Assembly: GCF_012034205.1 (NCBI RefSeq)
Contig: NZ_JAATEM010000014.1
Location: 1 to 64,000 of the forward strand
DNA length: 64,000 nt
DNA from: Streptomyces composti
GTDB lineage: Bacteria > Actinomycetota > Actinomycetes > Streptomycetales > Streptomycetaceae
Direction: 5' to 3'
Shown piece by piece: positions 19,815 through 29,133 of the stretch. Made by a program: the position numbers and the translations under genes. The first letter of the stretch is position 1; each line of letters begins with the position of its first letter. The notes below the pieces were generated by a model that saw only the letters and a program-made list of their open reading frames with translations, did not search any database and was not told where the DNA came from.

Positions 19815-21074
19815 ATGCCCGTGACCACGTTCCAGCGGGCCAGACGCTACGCCAAGACCCACCCCCTGGCCCTGGACGCCGCGCTCGCGGCCGGCGTGCT
19901 GCTGTGCATGCTCGGCGGCTCCGTCATCGAGCCGCACGACCCGCAGGGCACCGACTGGGGCCTGCGCACCCCCCACCCGCTCAGCCTGGTCCTGATGGCC
20001 TTCGGCGCCGCGGCCCTGGTGCTGCGCCGCCGCGCCCCGCGTACCGTCCTCGCGGTGACCTCGGCCCTCTCCCTCACCGAGTCGGTCACCGGCGACCCGC
20101 GCGCCCCCGTCGCCATGAGCGCGGTGATCGCCCTCTACACGGTCGCCGCCACCACCGACCGGCCCACCACCTGGCGCGTCGGTCTGCTCACCATGACCGT
20201 GCTGACCGGCACCGCCATGGCCGCGGGACCGCTGCCCTGGTACGCGCAGGAGAACCTCGCCCTGTTCGCCTGGACCGGCATCGGCGCCACCGCCGGCGAC
20301 GCGGTGCGCAGCCGCCGCGCCTTCGTCCAGGCCATCCGCGAACGCGCCGAGCGGGCCGAACGCACCCGCGAGGAGGAGGCCCGCCGCCGGGTCGCCGAGG
20401 AGCGCCTGCGCATCGCCCGCGACCTGCACGACGTGGTCGCCCATCACATCGCATTGGTCAATGTGCAGGCCGGGGTCGCCGCGCACGTCATGGACCGGCG
20501 GCCCGACCAGGCCAAGGAGGCCCTGTCCCACGTGCGCGAGGCCAGCCGCACCGCGCTCGACGAGCTGCGCGCCACCGTCGGTCTGCTGCGCCAGTCCGGC
20601 GACCCCGAGGCACCCACCGAGCCCGCCCCCGGCCTGGACCGGCTCGACGAACTCGTCGGCACCTTCCGCAGCGCCGGCCTCACGGTCGAGGTGGCCCGCG
20701 CCGACCAGGACACCGATCTGCCCGCCGCCGTCGACCTCGCCGCCTACCGGATCATCCAGGAGGCCCTCACCAACGTGCAGAAGCACGCGGGCTCCGACGC
20801 CCGGGCCGAGGTCAGCATCGTCCGGGTCGGACCCCATGTCGAGGTCACCGTGCTCGACGACGGCGCCGGCGGCCGGGACCAGGAGAGCGCACCCGGCGGC
20901 GGCCACGGACTGCTCGGCATGCGGGAACGCGTCACCGCCCTGCGCGGCACCCTGACCACCGGCCCCCGCTACGGCGGCGGCTTCCGCGTCCATGCGATCC
21001 TGCCCGTCCAGACCCGCACGTCCGCCGCGTCCGCCGCGTCCACCGCGTCCGGGGACGCCGCGGGCGGCCCGTGA
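19815..21074 (+). CDS. Two-component sensor histidine kinase, NarL/DesK class
   Basis: 419 residues. Five or so N-terminal membrane segments (about 15-165) lead to a HisKA_3 phosphoacceptor, RIARDLHDVVAHHIALVNVQ, with His near 205. A HATPase_c domain follows with QEALTNVQKHA, DDGAGG and HGLLGMRERV. No large extracellular domain is visible, so it probably senses within or at the membrane. The response regulator gene follows 22 nt downstream, and the pair lies directly upstream of the RND efflux pump on the same strand, a likely target. The true start may be the GTG at 19821, two codons in. Confidence 0.93.
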   Translation: MPVTTFQRARRYAKTHPLALDAALAAGVLLCMLGGSVIEPHDPQGTDWGLRTPHPLSLVLMAFGAAALVLRRRAPRTVLAVTSALSLTESVTGDPRAPVAMSAVIALYTVAATTDRPTTWRVGLLTMTVLTGTAMAAGPLPWYAQENLALFAWTGIGATAGDAVRSRRAFVQAIRERAERAERTREEEARRRVAEERLRIARDLHDVVAHHIALVNVQAGVAAHVMDRRPDQAKEALSHVREASRTALDELRATVGLLRQSGDPEAPTEPAPGLDRLDELVGTFRSAGLTVEVARADQDTDLPAAVDLAAYRIIQEALTNVQKHAGSDARAEVSIVRVGPHVEVTVLDDGAGGRDQESAPGGGHGLLGMRERVTALRGTLTTGPRYGGGFRVHAILPVQTRTSAASAASTASGDAAGGP

Positions 21075-21096
21075 GCCGCACCCAGGGGGAGCCCGC

Positions 21097-21780
21097 ATGA
21101 CCGTCCGTGTCCTGCTCGCCGACGACCAGGCCCTGCTGCGCAGCGCCTTCAAGGTGCTCGTCGACTCCGAGCCGGACATGGAGGTGGTCGGCGAGGCAGC
21201 CGACGGTGCCGAGGCGGTGCGCCTGGCCCGCGAGCGGCGCGCCGACGTCGTCCTGATGGACATCCGCATGCCGGGCACCGACGGCCTGGCCGCCACCCGC
21301 ACCATCTGCGCCGACCCGGAGCTCGCCGGGGTGCGCGTGGTCATCCTGACCACCTTCGAGGTCGACGACTACGTGGTGCAGGCGCTGCGCGCGGGCGCCT
21401 CCGGCTTCCTCGGCAAGGGCTCCGAGCCCGACGAGCTGCTGAACGCCATCCGCATCGCCGCCGCGGGCGAGGCGCTGCTGTCCCCGGCCGCCACCAAAGG
21501 CCTGATCGCCCGCTTCCTCGCCCAGGAGGGAGGCGACGGCGACGGCACCGACCCGGCCCGCGCCGACCGCCTCGCCGCGCTCACCGGACGCGAGCGCGAG
21601 GTGCTGGTGCAGGTCGCGGGCGGGCACTCCAACGGCGAGATCGCCGAACGCCTCGAGGTCAGCCCGCTCACCGTGAAGACGCACGTCAACCGGGCCATGA
21701 CCAAGCTGGGCGCCCGCGACCGCGCCCAGCTGGTGGTGATCGCCTACGAGTCGGGCCTGGTCCGTCCGAGGGTGGACTGA
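21097..21780 (+). CDS. Two-component response regulator, NarL/LuxR family
   Basis: 227 residues. The receiver domain (1-120) has acidic pair DDQ, phosphoacceptor Asp near 54 in VVLMDIRMPG, and Lys in FLGKGSEPDELL. A LuxR-type helix-turn-helix (about 160-222, LTGREREVLVQVAGGHSN, TVKTHVNRAMTKLGARDR) binds DNA. AGGGGGAGC precedes the ATG. It is the cognate partner of the upstream kinase. A 161-bp gap separates it from the RND gene, leaving space for a regulated promoter. Confidence 0.95.
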   Translation: MTVRVLLADDQALLRSAFKVLVDSEPDMEVVGEAADGAEAVRLARERRADVVLMDIRMPGTDGLAATRTICADPELAGVRVVILTTFEVDDYVVQALRAGASGFLGKGSEPDELLNAIRIAAAGEALLSPAATKGLIARFLAQEGGDGDGTDPARADRLAALTGREREVLVQVAGGHSNGEIAERLEVSPLTVKTHVNRAMTKLGARDRAQLVVIAYESGLVRPRVD

Positions 21781-21941
21781 CCCGGGGCGGGCGTACTGCG
21801 GGCGGAGTAGGGGCCGCCGGAGGAATCGCCCCTCAAGGCTACGGATCGGCCCTCTCACGTGCCCCAGGGTGTAGCACGGGCGCCCGGCTGCGCCCATCCG
21901 TGCGTCTGTACGTCCGCCCAACAGAAGAGAGACCCTGACCC

Positions 21942-24900
21942 ATGTCCTGGCTGTCCAGGTTCAGCCTCGCGCAACGGGCACTGATCGGACTGATGTCGAT
22001 CGTCGCGCTCGTCTTCGGGGCGATCGCGATACCCCAGCTGAAACAGCAGCTGCTGCCCACCATCGAGCTGCCGATGGTCTCCGTGGTCGCGCCCTACCAG
22101 GGAGCTTCCCCGGACGTCGTGGAGAAGCAGGTCGTCGAGCCCATCGAGAACCACCTCGAGTCCGTCGACGGCCTCACCGGCGTCACCTCCACGGCCTCCG
22201 AGGGCAGCGCCGTGATCATGGCGTCCTTCGACTACGGCAACAACACGAAGCAGCTCGTCGCCGATGTCCAGCAGGCCGTCAACCGGGCCCGCGCCCAGCT
22301 CCCGGACGGCGTCGATCCGCAGGTGGTGGCCGGTTCCACCGACGACATCCCGACCGTGGTGCTCGCCGTCACCTCCGACAAGGACCAGCAGGCGCTCGCC
22401 GACCAGCTCGACCGGACGGTGGTGCCCGCCCTCGAGGACATCGACGGCGTCGGCCAGGTCACCGTCGACGGCGTGCGCGACCTCCAGGTCACCGTCACCC
22501 CCGATCCCGCGAAGCTGGCCGGGGCCGGCCTGACCCCGCAGGCGCTGGCCGAGGCCCTGCAGGCGGGCGGCGCGACCGTCCCCGCGGGCTCCTTCGACGA
22601 GGACGGCGCCAACCGCACCGTCCAGGTCGGCGGCGGCTTCACCTCGCTGCGGCAGATCGAGGACCTGAGGGTCACCGCCGGGCCCGGCAAGGGCAAGCCG
22701 GTCCGGCTCGGCGACGTGGCCGAGGTGAAGCAGCAGGAGGCGCGCGCCGAATCCCTCACCCGCACCAACGGCAGGCCCAGCCTCGCCGTGATGGCCACCA
22801 TGGACCACGACGGCAGCGCCGTCGCCATCTCCGAGGCCGTCCAGGACAAGCTGCCCGAGCTGCGCGAACAGCTCGGCGCCGGCGCGAGCCTCACCGTGGT
22901 CAGCGACCAGGGACCGGCCGTCTCCGACGCCATCGAGGGCCTGACCACCGAGGGCGCGCTCGGCCTGCTCTTCGCGGTGCTGGTCATCCTGGTCTTCCTG
23001 GCGTCGGTCCGCTCGACGCTGGTCACCGCGGTGTCCATCCCGCTGTCCGTGGTGCTGGCGCTGATCGTGCTGTGGACGCGCGACCTGTCGCTGAACATGC
23101 TCACCCTGGGCGCACTGACCATCGCCGTCGGCCGGGTCGTGGACGACTCGATCGTCGTCCTGGAGAACATCAAGCGGCACCTCGGCTACGGAGAGGAGCG
23201 CCGCGCGGCCATCCTCGGCGCGGTCCGCGAGGTCGCCGGAGCGGTGACCTCCTCCACCCTCACCACGGTCGCCGTCTTCCTGCCGATCGGCCTGGTCGGC
23301 GGCATGGTCGGCGAGCTGTTCGGCTCCTTCAGCCTCACCGTCACCGCGGCGCTGCTGGCCTCCCTGCTGGTGTCGCTGACGGTGGTGCCGGTCCTGTCGT
23401 ACTGGTTCCTGCGCGCCCCCAAGGGCACCCCCGAGGACGCCGAGGAGGCCCGCAGGCTGGCCGAGGAGAAGGAGGCCCGCAGCCGGCTGCAGCGGATCTA
23501 CGTGCCGGTGCTGCGCTTCGCCACCCGGCGCCGGCTGGCCAGTGTGGCCATCGCGGTCGTGGTGCTGATCGGCACCTTCGCCATGGCACCCCTGCTGAAG
23601 ACCAACTTCTTCGACCAGGGCGCGCAGAAGGTCCTGACCGTCCGGCAGGAGCTGAAGCCCGGCACCAGCCTGGCGGCCACCGACGCCCAGGCGAAGAAGG
23701 TCGAGCGGCTGCTCTCCCGCACCGAGGGCGTCAAGGACTACCAGGTGACGGTCGGCTCGTCGGGCTGGATGGCGGCCTTCGGCGGCGGCACCGACACCAA
23801 CCAGGCGATGTACCAGGTGATGCTGGAGGACTCCGCCTCCTTCGAGGACGTCCAGGACCGGCTGGAGGACGGGCTCGACCGGCTGGACGGCATCGGCACC
23901 ACCACCATCGCGGCCGGCGACGGCTTCGGCAGCCAGGACCTGAGCGTGATCGTCAAGGCCGCCGACCCGCAGGTGCTGCGCAAGGCCGCCGACCAGGTGC
24001 AGCAGGCCGTGGCCTCCCTGGACGACGTCACCGACGTCACCAGCGACCTGGCACAGAGCGTGCCGCGGATCTCGGTGAAGGCCGGTCAGCGGGCCGCCGC
24101 TGCCGGGTTCGACGAGCGGACCCTCGGCGCGGCCGTCGCCCAGGCGGTCCGGGGCACCTCGGCCGGCACGGCCGTCCTGGACGGCGTCGAGCGGGATGTC
24201 GTCATCGCCTCGGCCGAGCCCGCCACCAGTCTCGCCGGGCTGAAGAAGCTGGACCTGGGCGGGGCGAAGCTGGGCGACCTCGCCACCGTCGAGCTGGTGG
24301 ACGGCCCGGTGTCGATGACCCGGATCGACGGCCAGCGTGCGGCGACCGTCACCGCCAGGCCGACCGGTGACAACACCGGCGCGGTCAGCGCCCAGCTCCA
24401 GTCGAAGATCGACGCCCTGACCCTGCCGGCGGGTGCGACGGCGGAGATCGGCGGCGTCACCGAGGACCAGCAGGAGGCGTTCGCCAGCCTGGGCCTGGCG
24501 ATGCTGGCGGCCGTCGCCATCGTCTTCATGCTGCTGGTCGGCACGTTCCGCTCGCTGGCCCAGCCGCTGATCCTGCTGGTGGCGATCCCGTTCGCGGCGA
24601 CCGGCGCGATCGGTCTGCTGGTCGCCACGGGCACCCCGATGGGCGTCCCGGCGATGATCGGCATGCTGATGCTGATCGGCATCGTGGTCACCAACGCGAT
24701 CGTGCTGATCGACCTGATCAACCAGTACCGACGGCGGGGCTACGGCGTCGTCGAGGCGGTCGTGGAGGGCGGCCGCCACCGGCTGCGGCCCATCCTGATG
24801 ACCGCCCTGGCGACCATCTTCGCCCTGCTGCCGATGGCGCTCGGCGTCACCGGCGAGGGCGGCTTCATCGCCCAGCCGCTGGCCGTGGTGGTGATCGGCG

Positions 24901-25061
24901 GTCTGATCACCTCGACGCTGCTGACCCTGCTCCTGGTCCCGACGCTCTACGCGATGCTCGAGCTGCGCAAGGAGCGCCGTGCGAAGAAGCGGGCGGCGAA
25001 GAAGGAGGCCGAGAAGGAGAAGGCCCGCGAGAAGGAGGCGCTGGAGCCGGCCGGCACCTGA
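21942..25061 (+). CDS. RND-family efflux transporter (AcrB/SwrC-like)
   Basis: 1039 residues, the full length of an HAE-type RND pump: MSWLSRFSLAQRALIGLMS as first membrane helix, two large periplasmic-type loops (about 40-335 and 570-860), and two groups of membrane helices. The proton-relay acidic pair is seen in VGRVVDDSIVVLENIKRH (about residue 400). The N-terminal LLPTIELPMVSVVAPYQGAS is typical. No membrane-fusion protein or outer-membrane channel is encoded nearby, as expected in a single-membrane organism; Bacillus SwrC is comparable. The substrate is unknown. The C-terminal tail is Lys/Glu-rich. Confidence 0.93.
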   Translation: MSWLSRFSLAQRALIGLMSIVALVFGAIAIPQLKQQLLPTIELPMVSVVAPYQGASPDVVEKQVVEPIENHLESVDGLTGVTSTASEGSAVIMASFDYGNNTKQLVADVQQAVNRARAQLPDGVDPQVVAGSTDDIPTVVLAVTSDKDQQALADQLDRTVVPALEDIDGVGQVTVDGVRDLQVTVTPDPAKLAGAGLTPQALAEALQAGGATVPAGSFDEDGANRTVQVGGGFTSLRQIEDLRVTAGPGKGKPVRLGDVAEVKQQEARAESLTRTNGRPSLAVMATMDHDGSAVAISEAVQDKLPELREQLGAGASLTVVSDQGPAVSDAIEGLTTEGALGLLFAVLVILVFLASVRSTLVTAVSIPLSVVLALIVLWTRDLSLNMLTLGALTIAVGRVVDDSIVVLENIKRHLGYGEERRAAILGAVREVAGAVTSSTLTTVAVFLPIGLVGGMVGELFGSFSLTVTAALLASLLVSLTVVPVLSYWFLRAPKGTPEDAEEARRLAEEKEARSRLQRIYVPVLRFATRRRLASVAIAVVVLIGTFAMAPLLKTNFFDQGAQKVLTVRQELKPGTSLAATDAQAKKVERLLSRTEGVKDYQVTVGSSGWMAAFGGGTDTNQAMYQVMLEDSASFEDVQDRLEDGLDRLDGIGTTTIAAGDGFGSQDLSVIVKAADPQVLRKAADQVQQAVASLDDVTDVTSDLAQSVPRISVKAGQRAAAAGFDERTLGAAVAQAVRGTSAGTAVLDGVERDVVIASAEPATSLAGLKKLDLGGAKLGDLATVELVDGPVSMTRIDGQRAATVTARPTGDNTGAVSAQLQSKIDALTLPAGATAEIGGVTEDQQEAFASLGLAMLAAVAIVFMLLVGTFRSLAQPLILLVAIPFAATGAIGLLVATGTPMGVPAMIGMLMLIGIVVTNAIVLIDLINQYRRRGYGVVEAVVEGGRHRLRPILMTALATIFALLPMALGVTGEGGFIAQPLAVVVIGGLITSTLLTLLLVPTLYAMLELRKERRAKKRAAKKEAEKEKAREKEALEPAGT

Positions 25062-25118
25062 CCCGAGGCGGCCCCGGTCCGGCGGCCAGGACCTCGGACG
25101 GCCCCGGCCCACACGGTG

Positions 25119-25152
25119 AAGGCCCGGATCCCCGCACGGGGAACCGGGCCTT
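25119..25152. terminator. Bidirectional terminator between the RND gene and nadA
   Basis: AAGGCCCGG (25119-25127) and CCGGGCCTT (25144-25152) are perfect inverted repeats, and the GGATCCCCGCACGGGGAACC interior pairs further. It serves both convergent genes. Confidence 0.85.
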
Positions 25153-25174
25153 CGTCATGTCGTTGAACGGTGCC

Positions 25175-26359
25175 TCACGGCAGCGCCAGCATCCGCTCCA
25201 GCGCCAGCTTGGCGAACGCCTCGGTCTCCTTGTCGACCTCGATCCGGTTGACCAGGTTGCCCTCGGCGAGCGACTCCAGCGCCCACACCAGGTGCGGCAG
25301 GTCGATGCGGTTCATGGTCGAGCAGAAGCACACCGTGCGGTCGAGGAAGACGACCTCCTTGCCCTCCGGGGCGAACCGGTTCGCCAGGCGGCGCACCAGG
25401 TTCAGCTCGGTGCCGATGGCCCACTTGGAGCCGGCCGGGGCAGCCTCCAGCGTCTTGATGATGTATTCGGTGGACCCGACGTAGTCCGCCGCGGCCACCA
25501 CCTCGTGCCGGCACTCGGGGTGCACCAGCACGTTGACGCCGGGGATGCGCTCGCGCACGTCGTTGACGGAGTCGAGGTTGAAGCGGCCGTGCACCGAGCA
25601 GTGCCCGCGCCACAGGATCATCTTGGCGGCCCGCAGCTCCTCGGCGGTCAGCCCGCCGCCGGGCCGGTGCGGGTTGTAGACCACGCAGTCGTCCAGGGAC
25701 ATGCCCATGTCCCGCACCGCGGTGTTGCGGCCCAGGTGCTGGTCGGGCAGGAACAGCACCTTCTCGCCCTGCTCGAAGGCCCAGTCCAGCGCCCGCTTGG
25801 CGTTGGAGGAGGTGCAGATCGTGCCGCCGTGCTTGCCCGTGAACGCCTTGATGTCGGCGGAGGAGTTCATGTACGACACCGGCACGACCTGCTCGGCCAT
25901 GCCGGCCTCGGTCAGCACGTCCCAGCACTCGGCGACCTGCTCGGCGGTGGCCATGTCGGCCATCGAGCAGCCGGCCGCCAGGTCGGGCAGGACCACCTTC
26001 TGCTCGTCGGACGTCAGGATGTCCGCGGACTCGGCCATGAAGTGCACACCGCAGAAGACGATGTACTCGGCCTCGGGGCGCGCCGCGGCGTCCCGGGCCA
26101 GCTTGAAGGAGTCACCCGTGACGTCGGCGAACTGGATGACCTCGTCCCGCTGGTAGTGGTGGCCGAGCACGAAGACCTTGTCCCCGAGCTTCTCCTTCGC
26201 CCTGCGGGCCCGCTCCACCAGATCCGGGTCGGACGGCGAGGGCAGGTCGCCGGGACACTCCACGCCCCGCTCGCTCTTCGGGTCGGCCTCGCGGCCGAGG
26301 AGCAGCAGTGCGAGGGGCGTCGGCTGGACGTCGAGCTCCTGGGGCTGGGCGGTGGTCAC
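25175..26359 (-). CDS. nadA: Quinolinate synthase
   Basis: 394-residue 4Fe-4S enzyme that condenses iminoaspartate with dihydroxyacetone phosphate to quinolinate, an early step of de novo NAD synthesis. The expected cluster cysteines appear in FCGVHFM, WRGHCSVHGRF and VCFCSTMNRI, with LGHHYQRDEVI and SNAKRALDWA elsewhere. The length fits the actinobacterial type. Two GTG codons are possible, at 26368 and 26359. I prefer 26359 because AAAGGG then lies about ten nt upstream. nadB and nadC are not in this window. A 44-bp dyad sits about 60-110 bp upstream. Confidence 0.95.
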   Translation of the reverse strand: MTTAQPQELDVQPTPLALLLLGREADPKSERGVECPGDLPSPSDPDLVERARRAKEKLGDKVFVLGHHYQRDEVIQFADVTGDSFKLARDAAARPEAEYIVFCGVHFMAESADILTSDEQKVVLPDLAAGCSMADMATAEQVAECWDVLTEAGMAEQVVPVSYMNSSADIKAFTGKHGGTICTSSNAKRALDWAFEQGEKVLFLPDQHLGRNTAVRDMGMSLDDCVVYNPHRPGGGLTAEELRAAKMILWRGHCSVHGRFNLDSVNDVRERIPGVNVLVHPECRHEVVAAADYVGSTEYIIKTLEAAPAGSKWAIGTELNLVRRLANRFAPEGKEVVFLDRTVCFCSTMNRIDLPHLVWALESLAEGNLVNRIEVDKETEAFAKLALERMLALP

Positions 26360-26410
26360 GACACGCACCCTTTCTGTTTCTGGCGACTTCTCGTCGAATT
26401 GACGCTATTT

Positions 26411-26416
26411 ATCATA
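26411..26416 (-). promoter_or_regulatory. Candidate -10 box of nadA
   Basis: TATGAT on the minus strand lies in a locally AT-rich patch (TTATGATAAATAG), next to the large dyad. The -35 region would fall inside the dyad. Confidence 0.45.
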
Positions 26417-26421
26417 ACCGC

Positions 26422-26465
26422 TTCACGTCACTTTGACGATGGCCATAGCGTCCATGTGACGTGAA
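26422..26465. promoter_or_regulatory. 44-bp inverted-repeat element upstream of nadA
   Basis: TTCACGTCAC (26422-26431) and GTGACGTGAA (26456-26465) are perfect 10-bp inverted repeats. Between them lies a second dyad around ATGGCCAT (26439-26446) flanked by GACG and CGTC. ATAGCGTC (26445-26452) is also repeated inverted as GACGCTAT at 26400-26407. Such nested symmetry next to a promoter suggests an operator for one or more regulators; control of NAD synthesis is the obvious guess. Confidence 0.55.
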
Positions 26466-26655
26466 TCCCTCGCGCCCGCCGTTCATTCCCGGGAGCTTCC
26501 CGGAACGTCCCACAAGGGGCGGTTTCGGCTCGGGCGAGCGTGTGCGAGCATGAAGCAGGAGCCGAGAACCACGAGCCCCGGCCCGGAATGAATCCGTGGC
26601 CCCGCCGGTTGCAACCGTCGGCAAGCAGTCTCCGTACAACCCGGGAGAGATGTAG

Positions 26656-27012
26656 ATGTCCGTATCGGACGAGACCACCACCGTCACCGACGGCATCATC
26701 CTGACCGACGCCGCCGCGGCCAAGGTCAAGGCCCTGCTCGACCAGGAAGGCCGTGACGACCTCGCGCTGCGTGTGGCCGTTCAGCCGGGTGGCTGCTCCG
26801 GTCTGCGGTACCAGCTGTTCTTCGACGAGCGCTCGCTCGACGGCGACGTGGTGAAGGACTTCGGTGGTGTGAAGGTCGTCACCGACCGCATGAGCGCCCC
26901 GTACCTGGGCGGCGCCACCATCGACTTCGTCGACACCATCGAGAAGCAGGGCTTCACGATCGACAACCCCAACGCCACCGGCTCCTGCGCCTGCGGCGAC
27001 TCCTTCAGCTGA
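26656..27012 (+). CDS. erpA: Iron-sulfur cluster insertion protein ErpA/HesB family
   Basis: 118 residues with the A-type carrier cysteines in PGGCSGLRYQL and GSCACGDSF. It delivers Fe-S clusters to apoenzymes. It is divergent from nadA, which makes a 4Fe-4S enzyme, so the pairing is functionally sensible. The ATG is preceded by CGGGAGAGATGTAG. A strong terminator follows directly, so it is monocistronic. Confidence 0.94.
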   Translation: MSVSDETTTVTDGIILTDAAAAKVKALLDQEGRDDLALRVAVQPGGCSGLRYQLFFDERSLDGDVVKDFGGVKVVTDRMSAPYLGGATIDFVDTIEKQGFTIDNPNATGSCACGDSFS

Positions 27013-27040
27013 GCCGGACGGAAGGCCCAGGCCCGCAGAA

Positions 27041-27090
27041 CGCCCGAAGGCGGCGGCCCCTCGACGAGGGGCCGCCGCCTTCGGGCGTTT
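27041..27090. terminator. Very strong hairpin terminator after erpA
   Basis: Two perfectly complementary 21-nt arms (27041-27061 and 27067-27087) enclose a 5-nt loop and are followed by TTT. It also faces the convergent gene ending at 27172. Confidence 0.9.
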
Positions 27091-27171
27091 CCGGTGCTGC
27101 CGGCGCGGTCGGTTCTCGGAACCCATCGGCCCGGCGCGGCCGGTCCTTCTGTCCGGGCGCGTCCGGACAGG

Positions 27172-29133
27172 TCAGTCCTGCTGGGTCGGCGGGGCCGGCA
27201 GCCGGGCGCCGTCCTTGTGCAGCGGGACCGGCTCGCCGTCCGCGCCGACCACCTCGCGGTCACCGAGCGGCGTGTCCAGCCGCACCGTCATCTGGTACTG
27301 CTTGGCGATCATGATGCAGACCTTGCCGGCCCACGGGCTCTCGGTCACCGTGACCTTCACCCGGTCCCCGCTCTCCTCGGTCCGCACGTCGTAGTCGGCG
27401 CACACCCCGCCCGAGAAGACCACGGTCAGCTCGCTGCCCTCGGCGGTGTACCCCTCCACCGCCACCTCGCGGTCGGAGGGCTTCGCCGTCGGCTCGTCGC
27501 CGGGCTCACCCGGCTCCGTGGCCGACTGCCCGGGCTGCTGGAGGTACTTCGGCTCCACCGCCGGGTGCGTCACGGTGAGGGTGCCCGAGGTGCCCTTGGG
27601 GCGCACCTCGAACAGCCAGGACGGCACCAGCGCCTGCTGCCCGTCCACCGCGTGGGCGGCCAGGCCGAACACCGCCTTCTCCACGGTCAGCGTGTCCTTC
27701 TCGGGCGAGGCGGGCAGCGAGGCCGTCGCCTCGCACGGCTCGGGCGGGGTCTGCTCCGTCCGTTCCCCGTCCAGCGGCACGGCGGTGGCGCAGCCGCCGA
27801 TGCCGCCCCGGGCCACGCCGCGGGGTGCCGCGTTCATCAGCTCCAGCGCCCGCTCGGCGCTCACCACCGGGTAGGTGTCGCCCTTCACCGGCTTGGCCAG
27901 CCGGCCGCTGCCGCTGGTGATCTCTCCGTCGGCGCCCACGACCAGCCCGGTCGTCCAGCCGTGGGTGGGCAGCCCGCCGATCTCGGGCTGGGCGTTCACC
28001 ATCCGGCCGGACCCCGCGGGGCGGCTCGCGTCGATCTTGGCCTCGTCCTGCCCGGCCGCCTTCAGCACCGGCGCGGCGGCCTTCTTCGCGGCGGCCTCGC
28101 TGATCCGCGGCTCACCGGCGGCGGGCGGCTTGCGGGTGCAGTCGGGGCCCTTGCAGTTGTCGGTGCCCGGCGTGTGCCGGGTGAAGGACCAGGAGCCGGG
28201 GGCCGCCCGGTCCACCCGCAGGGTGGGCCCCGAGCCGTCCTTGCCGCCGATCCGCCAGCCCCGCCCGTCGGCCACGGGCGCGCCGTCCAGGCCGAGCGCC
28301 CGGGCCAGCTCGGTGACCTGCGCCTCGGTGACCTCGCCGCGCGTGCGGTAGACCGGCGCGGAGTCCGGGCCCTCGGGGAGCGCGCCGTCGGCGCGGTAGA
28401 CGGCGCCGTACGGGTTGGGCTCACCGGGTGCGATCCCGGGCGCCCCGCTCTCGGAGTGGCCGTCCAGCGTCAGCGGTGGGGGAGTGGCGTCCCCGTTGGC
28501 CCCGGGGGTGCTGTCCGTCCCCGAGCCGCCGGAGAGGCTGGTCGCGAGATGCGCCCCGCCTCCGCCGATCAGCAGCACGGCGGCGGCGACGGAGGCAATG
28601 AGGGCAGGGGTGCGCCGCCGGGACGACGACCCGGACCCGGGCTCCGGGCCGGCGTCCGGGTGGCCGGCGGCGGTGGCCCCGGCCCCGGCGCGCGCACCAC
28701 CGTGCTCCGGCACCCCGGCGTCCCGGTCCTCCCGGTCGGGCACCCGAGCATGAACGGTCTCCGGCTCGGCCGTTCCGGTCCCGGCGGTCTCCGGTTCCGC
28801 CGTTCCGGCGCCGGCGGTCTCCTGCTCCGGCGTTCCGGTGACTTCCTGCCCGGACGCGCGGTCGCCGGCGGTCTCCGCTTCCGGCGCCCCGGCATCGACG
28901 GTCTCCCGCCCGGGCGCCCCGGCGTCGGCGGCGTCGTCCTTCGCCGCCCCCGCGCGGGAGGCGGCCGGTTCCGCTCCCGCCGGGGACTCGCCGGCGTCGC
29001 GCTCGCCGCCGGCGGTGCCCGCCCCGGCCTCGGGGGAGGCCGTCTCCTCACTGCCCGGAGCTTCCCCGGTGCCGCGCGCGCTGCCGTCGGCCTTCGCCTC
29101 GGCGTCGTCGTTGTCGGGTCGCTCGGTGTTCAC
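27172..29133 (-). CDS. Large membrane-anchored extracellular protein, unknown function
   Basis: 653 residues. Residues 1-170 are a disordered, acidic, Ala/Glu/Thr/Pro-rich cytoplasmic region with imperfect repeats (AEPETAGTGT and relatives). A basic SSSRRRTP stretch leads into a single membrane helix (about 175-200), and the remaining 450 residues should be outside. That part has several two-cysteine pairs (DNCKGPDCTRK; CATAVPLDG...PEPCEA; CADYD...VCIMIAK), suggesting disulfide-stabilised domains. I do not recognise the family. The GTG at 29133 has GAAGGAG seven nt before it. The same architecture is common in streptomycetes next to erpA. Confidence 0.78.
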   Translation of the reverse strand: MNTERPDNDDAEAKADGSARGTGEAPGSEETASPEAGAGTAGGERDAGESPAGAEPAASRAGAAKDDAADAGAPGRETVDAGAPEAETAGDRASGQEVTGTPEQETAGAGTAEPETAGTGTAEPETVHARVPDREDRDAGVPEHGGARAGAGATAAGHPDAGPEPGSGSSSRRRTPALIASVAAAVLLIGGGGAHLATSLSGGSGTDSTPGANGDATPPPLTLDGHSESGAPGIAPGEPNPYGAVYRADGALPEGPDSAPVYRTRGEVTEAQVTELARALGLDGAPVADGRGWRIGGKDGSGPTLRVDRAAPGSWSFTRHTPGTDNCKGPDCTRKPPAAGEPRISEAAAKKAAAPVLKAAGQDEAKIDASRPAGSGRMVNAQPEIGGLPTHGWTTGLVVGADGEITSGSGRLAKPVKGDTYPVVSAERALELMNAAPRGVARGGIGGCATAVPLDGERTEQTPPEPCEATASLPASPEKDTLTVEKAVFGLAAHAVDGQQALVPSWLFEVRPKGTSGTLTVTHPAVEPKYLQQPGQSATEPGEPGDEPTAKPSDREVAVEGYTAEGSELTVVFSGGVCADYDVRTEESGDRVKVTVTESPWAGKVCIMIAKQYQMTVRLDTPLGDREVVGADGEPVPLHKDGARLPAPPTQQD

